Assembly (NCBI GenBank): GCA_963839815.1
Contig: CAWIWF010000002.1
Location: 91,009 to 155,008 of the forward strand
Length of the DNA: 64,000 bases
Origin: JACVRM01 sp963839815
GTDB lineage: Bacteria; Actinomycetota; Thermoleophilia; Gaiellales; Gaiellaceae
Direction of reading: 5' to 3'
Position numbers and translations under genes: made by a program. Below the pieces are notes generated by a model that worked only from the letters and a program-made list of their open reading frames with translations, made no database searches and was not told the DNA's origin. Position 1 is the stretch's first letter. Each line of letters opens with the position of its first letter. Below, piece by piece: positions 45,074 through 54,583 of this stretch.

Positions 45074-45080
45074 TAGCTTA
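45074..45080. promoter_or_regulatory. Symmetric bidirectional -10 element
   Basis: TAGCTTA reads TAGCTT on the plus strand, 6 nt before the GTG at 45086, and TAAGCT on the minus strand, 6 nt before the GTG at 45068. Two leaderless genes are driven from opposite strands of seven base pairs. Confidence 0.55.
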
Positions 45081-45085
45081 CGGGC

Positions 45086-45553
45086 GTGCTCCGTCGGGCT
45101 CGCCCCGAGGACGTGGTGGAGATCGCGGCGCTGTTCGCTGCCGCGCGCGAGTCGGCGATGCCGTGGCTAGCCGTCCTGCACTCGGATGCGGAGACCACAC
45201 GGTTCTTCGGCGATGCGTGCCGAAAGCAAGAGGTGTGGGTGGCCGAGGCCGACGGACGCGTCGTCGGGTTCGCCGCGATCGGCGACGGGATGCTCGACCA
45301 CCTCTACGTGCATCCCGAGCATCAGGGCCGCGGCGTCGGCAGCGCGCTCTTCAGGCGGGCGACCGAGTCTTGCCCGCGAGGGTTCCGCTTCTGGGTCTTC
45401 CAGCGCAACGAGGTGGCGCGGGCGTTCTACGAGCGTCGCGGCGCCCACGCGGTGGAGTTGACCGACGGCGCTGCCAACGAGGAGCGCGAGCCTGACGCGC
45501 TGTACGAGTGGCGTCCCGGGGCGGGAACGGCCGCTCACTCGCGACCGGCCTGA
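45086..45553 (+). CDS. GNAT-family N-acetyltransferase
   Basis: 155 residues. Acetyl-CoA-dependent acyltransferase fold: VWVAEADGRVVGFAAIGDG (beta strands), LDHLYVHPEHQGRGVGSALF with the pyrophosphate loop QGRGVG (about residues 79-84), and the C-terminal FWVFQRNEVARAFYERRG. The acceptor substrate cannot be inferred. GTG start at 45086. The final residues are acidic and Pro/Gly-rich. The gene ends 13 nt from the stop of the convergent acyl-CoA dehydrogenase. Confidence 0.88.
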   Translation: MLRRARPEDVVEIAALFAAARESAMPWLAVLHSDAETTRFFGDACRKQEVWVAEADGRVVGFAAIGDGMLDHLYVHPEHQGRGVGSALFRRATESCPRGFRFWVFQRNEVARAFYERRGAHAVELTDGAANEEREPDALYEWRPGAGTAAHSRPA

Positions 45554-45565
45554 CGCCGCGGAGCG

Positions 45566-46751
<1,186 letters not shown>

Positions 46752-47110
46752 GCTGCCTTATAGCTCAGCGTCCGCCGCGGCGCGCCTCGGCTCGCGCCCG
46801 GCGCAGGCCGGGTGCACGGGCTCGACGGCAGCGCTCGGCGCCGCCGCGGAGCCGGCGATCGCGGCCGGACCCGCCGCCAATTCAGATACACGCGCGCGCC
46901 CCCACCCGGGTGGGGGCGTCTCTCGCTCCCTCCACCTGCCGGCGAGGCTACCGCGCGCGGGCGCACCTGTCTGTGCCGGAAGTGGGCCGACTTCGTGCCG
47001 TTGCCGGGCGCCACGCCCCGCACGGTCGTGCCCAGCGGGCCGGCTCGGAGTCGGCCCGGTGGCGGCTGCCGGTGCGGGCCGTCCCCCGCGACAGGCCTGC
47101 CGCCCGTCGG
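46752..47110. other. 359-nt gene-free region with hairpins
   Basis: Between the HD-GYP gene and the acyl-CoA dehydrogenase. It contains the dehydrogenase promoter, a 20-bp perfect palindrome, and a GAAGT-GGGCC-GACTTC hairpin near 46980. No coding potential is evident: the frames across it are Arg/Pro-rich shadows. Confidence 0.5.
46898..46917. terminator. 20-bp perfect palindrome, possible terminator
   Basis: GCCCCCACCCGGGTGGGGGC is its own reverse complement. It lies 194 nt beyond the HD-GYP stop in the direction of transcription. No U-tract follows on either strand, so it may be a Rho-assisted pause site or a protein-binding palindrome instead. Confidence 0.45.
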
Positions 47111-48178
47111 TTAGGCGTGCGCGAAGCGACGGTGGATCGCGCGCAGTTTCGGCTCGGCGTCGCGGAATGCCTTCACGACGTACGGGTCGAACTGCTGCTT
47201 GGCCTGGCGGATGATCTCCGCGCCGGCGACGTACCAGTCCATCGCTCGCCGGTAGGGGCGGTCGCTCGTCATCGCGTCGAGCGCGTCGGCCACCGCGAAG
47301 ATCCGCGCCCCGACCGGGATGTCCGTGCCGCAGAGCCCGTCGGGATAGCCGTAGCCGTCCCAGCGCTCGTGGTGGTGGCGGACGACCTTCAGGCCCTCGC
47401 CCTGCAGCACGGCGACGCCGCCGAGCATCTGCTCGCCGAGCACCGTGTGCGTCTGCATGAGGCTGCGCTCACCGTCGCTGAGCGGCCCCGGCTTGTGGAG
47501 GATCTCGTCGGGCACGCCGATCTTGCCGACGTCGTGGAGCAGGAAGCCGTACTCGATGCCCGCGTCATCGACCAGCTCCGGCTGGGCGTTCCTCGCCAGC
47601 TCCATCGCATACCGCTGAACGCGCTGCGAGTGCTCCCGTGTGCCGGTGTCCTTCGTCTCGAGGGCGGTGGCGAGCGCACCGACGGTCTCGCGGTAGGCGC
47701 TCTCGAGCAGGATTCGCTGTCCCCGCTCGATCTCGAGCACCCGGCGCAGGTCGCGCGCATACAGCGTGAGCTGCTCTTGGGGCTCGCGGGGCGGACTCGT
47801 GTGGATCGACTGCGCCGGCGGGCCGGTCGCCAGGCGCTCGACGACGGAGAGCAGCTCGAGCGGGCTGAACGGCTTGCGCAGCAGGGCATCGGCGCCGGAC
47901 GCCACGGCGGCTGCATCGGTGCCCTCGTCGGCGCCGGTCAGCAGCACGACCCGGAGCTGCCGTGTCTCGGGCTCGTCCTTCAGCCGGCGGCAGAACGTGA
48001 GGCCGTCGGTGCCCGGCATGCGCACGTCGAGGACGACGACATCCGGGCGAAAGAGCGCGATCTGGGTGGAGGCGGCGGCGCTGCCGTCGGCTTCCGCCAC
48101 CTCGATGGCGGCCACCTCGAAGGTGGTCTTCAGGAGCTCCCGGAAGGCGGGATCGTCGTCGACGAGCAGGATGCGCAT
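47111..48178 (-). CDS. Response regulator with HD-GYP domain (c-di-GMP phosphodiesterase)
   Basis: 355 residues. The receiver domain (MRILLVDDDPAFREL, phospho-acceptor Asp51 in VVVLDVRMPG, RKPFSPLEL) is followed by an HD-GYP domain: GTREHSQRVQRYAMELA, FLLHDVGKIGVPDEIL (HD, about residue 213), HHHERWDGYGYPDGL (GYP motif) and VADALDAMTSDRPYR. All metal-ligand positions of RpfG-type phosphodiesterases appear present, so it should degrade cyclic-di-GMP on phosphorylation. The cognate kinase is not adjacent. ATG at 48178 preceded by GGAGGA. Together with the GGDEF-EAL gene at 55068 it points to c-di-GMP signalling. Confidence 0.92.
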   Translation of the reverse strand: MRILLVDDDPAFRELLKTTFEVAAIEVAEADGSAAASTQIALFRPDVVVLDVRMPGTDGLTFCRRLKDEPETRQLRVVLLTGADEGTDAAAVASGADALLRKPFSPLELLSVVERLATGPPAQSIHTSPPREPQEQLTLYARDLRRVLEIERGQRILLESAYRETVGALATALETKDTGTREHSQRVQRYAMELARNAQPELVDDAGIEYGFLLHDVGKIGVPDEILHKPGPLSDGERSLMQTHTVLGEQMLGGVAVLQGEGLKVVRHHHERWDGYGYPDGLCGTDIPVGARIFAVADALDAMTSDRPYRRAMDWYVAGAEIIRQAKQQFDPYVVKAFRDAEPKLRAIHRRFAHA

Positions 48179-48299
48179 AGTCCTCCGTTCGCTGGAGTCC
48201 CCTCGTTCTCGCTGGTGGCCGCCGAGTCCTCTGCGACGGCCGCCTGTCAGACCCTGGCCGAAAGGATAGCCAGGTCGCGCCGAGGCCGCCGGGCGGCGA

Positions 48300-49133
48300 T
48301 CAGACGTACTCGTAGAAGCCGCGGCCGGACTTGCGGCCGAGGCGCCCGGCCTGCACGTACTGGCGCAGCAGCGGGCACGGCGCGTACTTCTCGCCGCCCA
48401 GGCCGTGCTGGAGCACCTCCATGATCGCCACGCACGTGTCGAGCCCGATCAGGTCGGCGAGCGCAAGCGGGCCCATCGGGTGCGCGAAGCCGAGCTTGGC
48501 GATCGTGTCGATCGCCTCGGGCTCCGCGACGCCCTCCATCAGCGCGTAGGCCGCCTCGTTGATGAAGGGCATCAGGATCCGGTTGGAGACGAACCCCGGG
48601 AAGTCGCGAGCCTCGGCGGGGGTCTTGCCGAGGTCCTCGGCGAGGCTCGTGATCGCGGCCGCCGTCTCGTCGGAGGTCTCGAGGCCGCGGATCACCTCGA
48701 CGAGCTTCAACACCGGCACCGGATTGAAGAAGTGCATGCCGACGACCCGGTCGGGACGGCCCGTCGCGGCGGCGAGCGAGGTGATCGGGATCGACGACGT
48801 GTTCGACGCGAGCACGCCCTCGGGCGCGAACAGCTCGTCTGCCCGCCGGAAGACGTCCTCCTTCACGGCGGCGTCCTCGACGACCGCCTCGATCATCAGG
48901 TCGGCGGCGACGAGCTCGTCCGCAGGCTCGACGCGCGCGAGCACCTCGCTGGGGTCGGCGCCCCCCTTCTCGGCGAGCTTGCCGAGGCTCTTCTCCATCG
49001 CGGCCAGTCCGCGCTCGATCGCCCCGGGGTAGGGATCGTGCAGCGAGACGCGCCGACCCGAGGCCGCGACGACCTGCGCGATGCCGGCTCCCATCTGGCC
49101 GGCGCCGACGACGAGGACGTGCTCGAAGCGCAT
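48300..49133 (-). CDS. 3-hydroxybutyryl/3-hydroxyacyl-CoA dehydrogenase
   Basis: 277 residues. NAD-dependent oxidation of 3-hydroxyacyl-CoA. NAD motif VLVVGAGQMGAGIAQV (about 6-21), IEAVVEDAAVKEDVF, SNTSSIPITSLA, and the catalytic histidine in VVGMHFFNPVPVLKLVEV (about His138); C-terminal domain DFPGFVSNRILMP and LGRKSGRGFYEYV. Stand-alone type (as in Hbd/PaaH), not fused to a hydratase. ATG at 49133, 6 nt after TAGCCT. With ECH, thiolase and acyl-CoA dehydrogenase it completes a beta-oxidation set. Confidence 0.95.
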   Translation of the reverse strand: MRFEHVLVVGAGQMGAGIAQVVAASGRRVSLHDPYPGAIERGLAAMEKSLGKLAEKGGADPSEVLARVEPADELVAADLMIEAVVEDAAVKEDVFRRADELFAPEGVLASNTSSIPITSLAAATGRPDRVVGMHFFNPVPVLKLVEVIRGLETSDETAAAITSLAEDLGKTPAEARDFPGFVSNRILMPFINEAAYALMEGVAEPEAIDTIAKLGFAHPMGPLALADLIGLDTCVAIMEVLQHGLGGEKYAPCPLLRQYVQAGRLGRKSGRGFYEYV

Positions 49134-49139
49134 CCGCGG

Positions 49140-49149
49140 AGGCTAACGT
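49140..49149. promoter_or_regulatory. Divergent overlapping -10 elements (hydroxyacyl-CoA dehydrogenase / GNAT)
   Basis: AGGCTAACGT holds minus-strand TAGCCT (6 nt before ATG 49133) and plus-strand TAACGT (7 nt before GTG 49157), sharing the central TA. Confidence 0.5.
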
Positions 49150-49156
49150 CGCCGTC

Positions 49157-49651
49157 GTGGTGCGGGACGCCGAACCAGGAGACGCGGACGCCATCGTCGA
49201 CGTGCGCACGCGCGGCTGGCAGGCCGCCTACGCGCACGTGTTCCCGCCCGAGCGGCTCCACGGCATGCCGTCGGACGCAGGCCGGGAATTCTGGCAGGGC
49301 TGGCTTCGCGACCCACCGGCGCGCGCCGCGACGGTGGTGGCGGAGGGAGACGGTGAGGTGATCGGGTTTGCCTCGACCGGCCCCGCGCACGGCGAGGCCT
49401 GCGGTGAGCTCTATGCGATCTACGTCCGCCCCGACCACTGGCGCGCCGGCGTCGGCCGCGCGTTGCTGGCCGCAGCCGAGCAGCGACTTGTCGCATACGG
49501 GTTCGACGAGGCGATCCTCTGGGTGCTCGACGACAACCCGCGTGCGCGGCGGTTCTACGAGGCAGCCGGCTGGCAGGCCGACGGCGGCGAGAAGCACGAG
49601 ACCTTCCTGGAGACGGAGGTGCGTGAGCTGCGGTACCGCATGCCTCTCTAG
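49157..49651 (+). CDS. GNAT-family N-acetyltransferase
   Basis: 164 residues. RDAEPGDADAIVDVRTRGWQ and the start of the domain place it near the large GNAT group acting on small molecules. Acetyl-CoA loop YAIYVRPDHWRAGVGRALL (about residues 85-103; HWRAGVG in place of QGRGxG), then ILWVLDDNPRARRFYEAAGW. Substrate unknown. GTG at 49157 (a second GTG follows immediately). Stop overlaps the stop of the convergent TIMP-like gene in CTAG. Confidence 0.9.
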   Translation: MVRDAEPGDADAIVDVRTRGWQAAYAHVFPPERLHGMPSDAGREFWQGWLRDPPARAATVVAEGDGEVIGFASTGPAHGEACGELYAIYVRPDHWRAGVGRALLAAAEQRLVAYGFDEAILWVLDDNPRARRFYEAAGWQADGGEKHETFLETEVRELRYRMPL

Positions 49652-50217
49652 GCGGCCAGTGGCTGCGAGCGGCCGCGACGCCGCCGGACGAGCAGCACCG
49701 CCGCCAGCACGAGAACGAGCAGGGCGGCCGCCCCGGCGGCGAGGAGCGTCTCAGCCCCCGGGCCGCCCGAGCCGCCGGCGGTGCTTCCGGCAAGCGGCTG
49801 CCGATCGTCGATGCCGGCATCGGCCGCCGCACTCTCGAGCTCCGCGGCGCCCACCTGCAGGCACAGGCTCGACTGCCACTCGCCGTCCCTCTGCTCGAGG
49901 AAGAGGCCGGTGCGGGCGCCGACCGGCACCTCGATCCCGCAGCTGGCGCCGTCCAGCGGCGCGACGACGTGGAGCTCGCGCGGGAGACGACCCTTGTAGA
50001 CCCTCTCGACCTCGAAGACGTAGGTCGCCGCCGAACTGCCGCCCCAGGGTGCGCGGGGCTCCTGCTCACGCTTCTCGACCAGCCGGCCCACGAACGCACC
50101 ATCGAAGCGCTCCAGGTATGCCGGAGCGTCCGGCGGCACGCACGAGCAGGCGCTGGCGTCCTCGACGACGCCGGCCACCAGGGCGGCGCCGGCGAGCACT
50201 GCGAGCAGGACCCTCAC
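49648..50217 (-). CDS. Exported TIMP/netrin-like domain protein with C-terminal membrane anchor
   Basis: 189 residues. Signal peptide VLLAVLAGAALVAGVVEDASA; the predicted mature N-terminus CSCVPPDAPAYLERFDGAFV resembles tissue-inhibitor-of-metalloproteinase proteins, which begin with a Cys-x-Cys and an OB-fold (VFEVERVYKGRLPRELHVV). Two more cysteines (ASCGIEV and SSLCLQV) could form disulfides. A linker AGSTAGGSGGPG precedes a membrane helix (LLAAGAAALLVLVLAAVLLV) and an RRRRGR stop-transfer. A bacterial TIMP-like protein anchored outside the cell could inhibit proteases, but this is inference from fold resemblance. GTG start at 50217. Confidence 0.75.
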   Translation of the reverse strand: MRVLLAVLAGAALVAGVVEDASACSCVPPDAPAYLERFDGAFVGRLVEKREQEPRAPWGGSSAATYVFEVERVYKGRLPRELHVVAPLDGASCGIEVPVGARTGLFLEQRDGEWQSSLCLQVGAAELESAAADAGIDDRQPLAGSTAGGSGGPGAETLLAAGAAALLVLVLAAVLLVRRRRGRSQPLAA

Positions 50218-50261
50218 GACCCCCTTACGGCGCCGCCCGGGCCAGTCGTCACAGACCGTCC

Positions 50262-51412
50262 TCAGGCCTCGATCAGGAGGGCGTCGCCCTGGCCGCCGCC
50301 GGAGCAGATCGCCGCCAGGCCGAGTCCGCCGCCGTTCCGGCGCAATTCGTGCACCATCGTCGTCACGATCCGCGCCCCGGACGCGCCGATCGGATGACCG
50401 AGCGCGACGGCGCCTCCGTTGACGTTCACGCGCTCCGGGTCGGCGCCAAGCATCTTCGACGAGTTGAGAACGACGGAGGAGAACGCCTCGTTGAGCTCCA
50501 CCCGTTGGACGTCGTCGATCGACTTGCCGGCCCTCTCGAGCGCGATCGCGCCGGCCTTGGCGGGCGTGCGCGCGAGGTAGGCGAACTCGTCTGCGACGTA
50601 GCCCTGGGACACGATCGTCGCGAGGATCTCGAGCCCCCGCCGGCGCGCGAACTCCTCGCTGGTCACGACCACGCAGCCGGCGCCGTCGTTGACCCCGGGC
50701 GCGTTACCCGCGGTGGTCGTCCCCTCCGGGTCGAAGACGGGCTTGAGCGTCGACAGCTTCTCGTAGGAGGTGTCGCGCCGCGGGCCCTCGTCCGCCTCGA
50801 GCCCGTCCACCGCCACGATCTCGTCGGCGAAGAAGCCCTCGTCCTGGGCGCGCACGGCCCGCTCGTGCGAGCGCAGCGCCCACCGTCCTGGTCCTCCCGG
50901 GAGATGCCGAGCTCGCGCGAGACGAACGATGCCTGCTCGACCATGTGCCGCTGGTCGAAGCTCGACGTCAGCCCGTCGTAGGTCATCGAGTCGATCAGCA
51001 CCCCATCGCCCAGCCGGTAGCCGAGCCGCGCCTTCTTGAGCAGGTAGGGCGCGTTCGTCATCGACTCCATGCCGCCGGTGACGACGACCTCGTGGTCGCC
51101 GGCGCGGATCATCTGGTCGGCGATCTCGACAGCGCGGATGGAGGATGCGCAGACCTTGTTGATGGTCTCGGCGGGAACCTCCTTCGGCAGACCCGCCGCA
51201 ACGGCTGCCTGCCGGGCGGGGGCCTGGCCGGCGCCGGCCTGGAGGACCTGGCCCATGATCACGTACTCGACCTCCTCGGGCGCGATGTCGACGCGCTCGA
51301 GCGCAGCCTCGATCGCGATCGCGCCGAGCTGCGGCGCCTCGAAGTCCTTGAGGCCGCCGCCGAGCTTGCCGAACGGGGTGCGGACGGCGGAGACGATCAC
51401 GGAGCGGCTCAC
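50262..51412 (-). CDS. Acetyl-CoA acetyltransferase (thiolase; one frameshift)
   Basis: About 383-390 residues. Catalyses thiolytic cleavage of 3-ketoacyl-CoA or its reverse. Cys nucleophile in INKVCASSIRAVE (about Cys87), then GGMESMTNAPYLL, VELNEAFSSVVL, GGAVALGHPIGASGARI (catalytic His) and CSGGGQGDALLIE (second Cys). The frame breaks near 50885: adding one base restores SREDQDRWALRSHERAVRAQ. GTG at 51412, 6 nt after TACGCT. Last step of the beta-oxidation set in this window. Confidence 0.93.
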
Positions 51413-51418
51413 GGCTGC

Positions 51419-51424
51419 AGCGTA
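51419..51424 (-). promoter_or_regulatory. -10 box of thiolase gene
   Basis: Minus-strand TACGCT, 6 nt before the GTG at 51412. Confidence 0.5.
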
Positions 51425-51484
51425 GCCGGGCTGCCGCGGGCTGCGCCGGGGCCTCTCGACCGGCCGCCCGACCTAGCGGGGCAG

Positions 51485-51490
51485 TACCGT
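51485..51490 (+). promoter_or_regulatory. -10 box of NYN-domain gene
   Basis: TACCGT, 8 nt before the GTG at 51499. Confidence 0.4.
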
Positions 51491-51498
51491 CTCCGCTC

Positions 51499-51843
51499 GT
51501 GGTCGAGGTCTTGGTGGACGCGCGCAACGTGCTGCGCTCGCGCTGGCCGAACATCCCCGAGGGGGAGCTCGTCGAGCGCTGCGTCGCCTGGGCCGTCGCC
51601 GAGGAAGTGCGGGCGGTGATCGTCTTCGACGGCCGCGCGCCCGCGACGTTCGCCATCGAGCCGCACGAGCTCGTCGGGACGCTCGCGGAGAGCGCCGACG
51701 ACTGGATCGCCGCCCGCGCGTCCCGGCTCGAGGCCGCGGGCGAGCCCTTCTGGCTCGTCACCTCCGACCGTGAGCTGCGCGAGCGGGCCGGAGCCGCGGC
51801 CCAGCGAACGATCGGCGGCGGGTCGTTCGCCAGGACGATCTAG
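51499..51843 (+). CDS. YacP-like NYN-domain ribonuclease
   Basis: 114 residues of the PIN-like NYN family. VEVLVDARNVLRSRWPNIP carries the first acidic residue (Asp in VDARN). VIVFDGRAP supplies the next, and ESADDWIAARA and LVTSDRELRERA hold the remaining acidic metal ligands. YacP/Rae1-type proteins are ribosome-associated RNases. GTG at 51499. The downstream helicase-like gene starts 31 nt later on the same strand. Confidence 0.85.
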   Translation: MVEVLVDARNVLRSRWPNIPEGELVERCVAWAVAEEVRAVIVFDGRAPATFAIEPHELVGTLAESADDWIAARASRLEAAGEPFWLVTSDRELRERAGAAAQRTIGGGSFARTI

Positions 51844-51874
51844 CGCCGACCACGGCGCTACGGTTGGCCACGTC

Positions 51875-53831
51875 GTGGCGCACCCCGAGCTGGCCGCCGA
51901 GCAGGCGTACGTCGATCACGCCTACCGGTGCCTCGACCGGATGCGCGAGGCGATCGAGCGGGCGCCTGCGACGGGCGGCGGCGAGGTCGAGGCGGAGGCG
52001 CTCGAGGCCTGGGCCTCGCGCCGGCTCGTGACCTTCGCCGATGCAGAGCGCGGCCTCTGCTTCGGCCGCATCGACCTCGAGAGCGCCTCCGAGCCGCTGT
52101 ACGTCGGGCGCCGCTGGGTGCACGACGCGGATCAGCTCGTCCTCGTCATCAACTGGCAGGCCCCGGCCGCGCGCCCGTTCTACACCGCCACGCCCGCCGC
52201 ACCGCACGGCGTCACGCTGCGGCGCCGCTTCCGCACCGACGGCCGGCGCCTGCTCGACCTCAGCGACGAGGCGCTCGCGGGTCTCGACGGCGGCGCCTCC
52301 GTGGACGACCTGCTGCTCGAGGAGTTGGCGCGCAGTCGCGCCGGCCGCATGCGGGACATCGTCGCCACGATCCAGGCCGACCAGTACGGCCTGATCGCGC
52401 GTGACCCCGCCCCACCGCTCGTGATCCAGGGCGGCCCGGGAACCGGCAAGACGGCGGTGGGCCTCCACCGGGCCTCGTTCCTGCTGTACACGCACCGCGC
52501 CGAGCTGCGGCGGATCCTCGTCGTCGGTCCGAACCCGACCTTCATGGACTACATCTCGCACGTGCTACCGATCCTCGGCGAGGACGCCGTCGACCAGCGG
52601 GCGGTCGCCGAGCTTGTCGACGGGCTCGATGTCACGCGCACCGACACGCCCGAGGCCGAGCGGCTCAAGGGGGACGCCCGCCTCGCCGAGGTCCTGCGGC
52701 GCGCCGCCGAGCTCCGGCTCGCGCCCAGGCCGGAGCGCTTCGAGGCGCGTGTCGACGGCGCGTTCCTGCGTGTGAGCGCCGAGGAGGTGCACGAGCTGGT
52801 GGAGGACGCCCGGGCGGCGCTCGGCTTCGGCACGGCCGCGCGTGAGCGGTTCCGGACCGCGCTCCTCCGGCGCCTCTACGAGCGGTACGGGGCGAAGCTG
52901 GGCGCAAGTGCCTACCGCGCGTTCGACGAGCTCGAAAGTGGTCTACGCCGCGAAGGACGGCTCACCCAGTTCCTCGACCGCGTCTGGCCCGTGGTCAAGC
53001 CCGAGCGCCTGGTCTCGGGCGACGCTCGGGAGCCGCGCCCAGCTCGCCGCGGCGGCCGAGGGGGTGCTGGACGGCGCCGAGCAGCGGCTGCTCGTACGCC
53101 GGGCCGGCGGCTGGACGGCCGCCGACCTGGCCCTGGTCGACGAGGCGCGAGCTCTCGTCGAGGAGCCGCCGCGAGCGTACGGCCACGTCATCGTCGACGA
53201 GGCGCAGGATCTGACGCCGATGCAGCTCCGGATGGTCGGCCGTCGCGTCGCAGGGGCGTTCACGCTCCTCGGGGACATCGCCCAGGCGACCGGTACGCAT
53301 GCGTACGACAGCTGGGGCGACCTGCTGCCGTTCCTGCCGGGCGCGGAGGATGCGGAACTGACCGAGCTCGAGCACGCCTACCGCGTTCCGCGCGAGATCA
53401 TGGCCTTCTCGCTCCCGCTCGTCGAGGCGATCGCGCCGGGGACCCGCCCGCCCCGGGCCTACCGCACGGGTGGCGAGGCGCCGCGCGTGGTCGCAGCCGC
53501 GGATCCTTTCGGGGCGGCGCTCGCGGAGGCTGCGCGACTCGGCAGCGAGAACGGGCTTGTGGCGGTGATCGCGCCACTGTCGTTCCGGGGCGAGGAAGGC
53601 TTCGGTTCCGTCTTCGACGACACGCGCGTCCCTGTGATCACGCCCAGGGAGGCGAAAGGGCTCGAGTTCGACCACGTCGTCGTCGTCGAGCCGGCCGCGA
53701 TCGTCGCGGAGGCCGGCGGACGGCGCGGTCTGCGGGAGCTCTACGTGGCGCTCACCCGGCCGACCACGACGCTCGTAATCACGCACGCCGAGCCGCTGCC
53801 ACCCGCTCTCGCGCCACCTGCCGGCGGTTGA
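51875..53831 (+). CDS. HelD-like superfamily I helicase (one frameshift)
   Basis: About 652 residues. UvrD/Rep-type ATPase of the HelD group, which strips RNA polymerase from DNA. N-terminal coiled-coil (LAAEQAYVDHAYRCLDRMRE); Walker A in IQGGPGTGKTAVGLHRASFL (about residues 184-203); Walker B and Q motif in HVIVDEAQDLTPMQL; motif III GDIAQATGTH; motif IV-VI ITPREAKGLEFDHVVVVEP and LRELYVALTRPTTTL. The frame breaks between 53010 and 53035 (VSGDAREPR against LGSRAQLAAAAE). The insert that enters the RNAP secondary channel in HelD should lie in this central region, so the break obscures it. GTG at 51875. Confidence 0.9.
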
Positions 53832-54055
53832 TCCAACCCCCATCCAACGTCCCGCCCGGACATGGCCGCTGCAGACACGTCCCCGACGCGTACCCCACCC
53901 TCCCAGAAGGGGAGACGTCCTCCACCACCCGCCCGTCTCGGACGGTAGCGCCCCCGGGCGCACCAGTCCGTGCCAAATCTGCGCCAAGCGTGTGACGGCT
54001 GGCCGCTGCCGCCGGCTGTGGTCTGCCGGGGCCGGCCCGGGCGAGTCCGCTCGGG

Positions 54056-54061
54056 GATACT
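54056..54061 (+). promoter_or_regulatory. -10 box of second VOC gene
   Basis: GATACT, 6 nt before the GTG at 54068. Confidence 0.4.
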
Positions 54062-54067
54062 GGCGCT

Positions 54068-54460
54068 GTGGCAGTCCGCGGCATCGGCGGCATCTTCTTC
54101 CGGGCGCGGGACCCGGAGGCCCTGGCGAGCTGGTACGCCGAGCACCTCGGCTTCGAGCGCGACGCCGACGGCTATGTCCTCCTGCACTGGGCCCGCGGCG
54201 AGGCCGCCGGACCGCCGGGAGCGACCGTGTGGGCGCCGTTCCGGCAGGACACGGACTACTTCGGCACCGACGCTCCCTACATGGTCAACTACCTCGTCGA
54301 CGACCTGGACGCGACGCTGGAGCGGCTACGAGCGGCGGGCGGTCCCGTCGAGGAGATCCAGGATCTCGGCTTCGGCCGCTTCGCCTGGGCGACCGATCCG
54401 GAGGGGAACCGCTTCGAGATCTGGGAGCCCGCCGCGACTCCTCCCGCGGTGGCCGGCTAG
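54068..54460 (+). CDS. VOC-family protein
   Basis: 130 residues, one complete glyoxalase/dioxygenase-fold domain: GGIFFRARDPEALASWYAEH (strand and first helix), NYLVDDLDATLERLRAAGG, and the metal-side strand FAWATDPEGNRFEIWEP with Glu. Function cannot be told from the sequence; related proteins include glyoxalases and antibiotic-binding proteins. GTG at 54068. The 236-nt region before it holds a GCGCCCCCGGGCGC hairpin and nothing else recognised. Stop shares CTAG with the tiny gene on the opposite strand. Confidence 0.85.
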   Translation: MAVRGIGGIFFRARDPEALASWYAEHLGFERDADGYVLLHWARGEAAGPPGATVWAPFRQDTDYFGTDAPYMVNYLVDDLDATLERLRAAGGPVEEIQDLGFGRFAWATDPEGNRFEIWEPAATPPAVAG

Positions 54461-54579
54461 CGGCGCGACTGCTGCTGGGGCGGCGGCGTCGCCGCCTGAG
54501 CCTTCTTGCGGTCACGCGCCTTCTTGCGACGCTGCCGCTCGGCCTTCCAGCGGCGGATGGCGCGGTCGCCACGACCCAT
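54457..54579 (-). CDS. 40-residue very basic protein, bTHX-like N-terminus
   Basis: Starts MGRGDRAIRRWKAERQ and continues with a Lys/Arg-rich helix (RRKKARDRKKAQ) and a short TPPPQQQSRR tail. The opening MGxGDRxxRR resembles the ribosomal small-subunit protein bTHX (MGKGDRRTRRGK), a 25-40-residue protein of Thermus and Bacteroidota. The rest of the sequence does not match, so this is only a resemblance. ATG at 54579, 4 nt after the stop of the cyclic-nucleotide-binding gene, so translation should be coupled. Its stop shares CTAG with the VOC gene. Size, start and shared stop argue for a real gene. Confidence 0.6.
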   Translation of the reverse strand: MGRGDRAIRRWKAERQRRKKARDRKKAQAATPPPQQQSRR

Positions 54580-54583
54580 CGCC

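Noticed and set aside
53832..54067. 236-nt gap after HelD examined for a small RNA or gene
   Set aside because: Only a GC hairpin (GCGCCCCCGGGCGC) and the VOC promoter can be seen; no coding or RNA signature.
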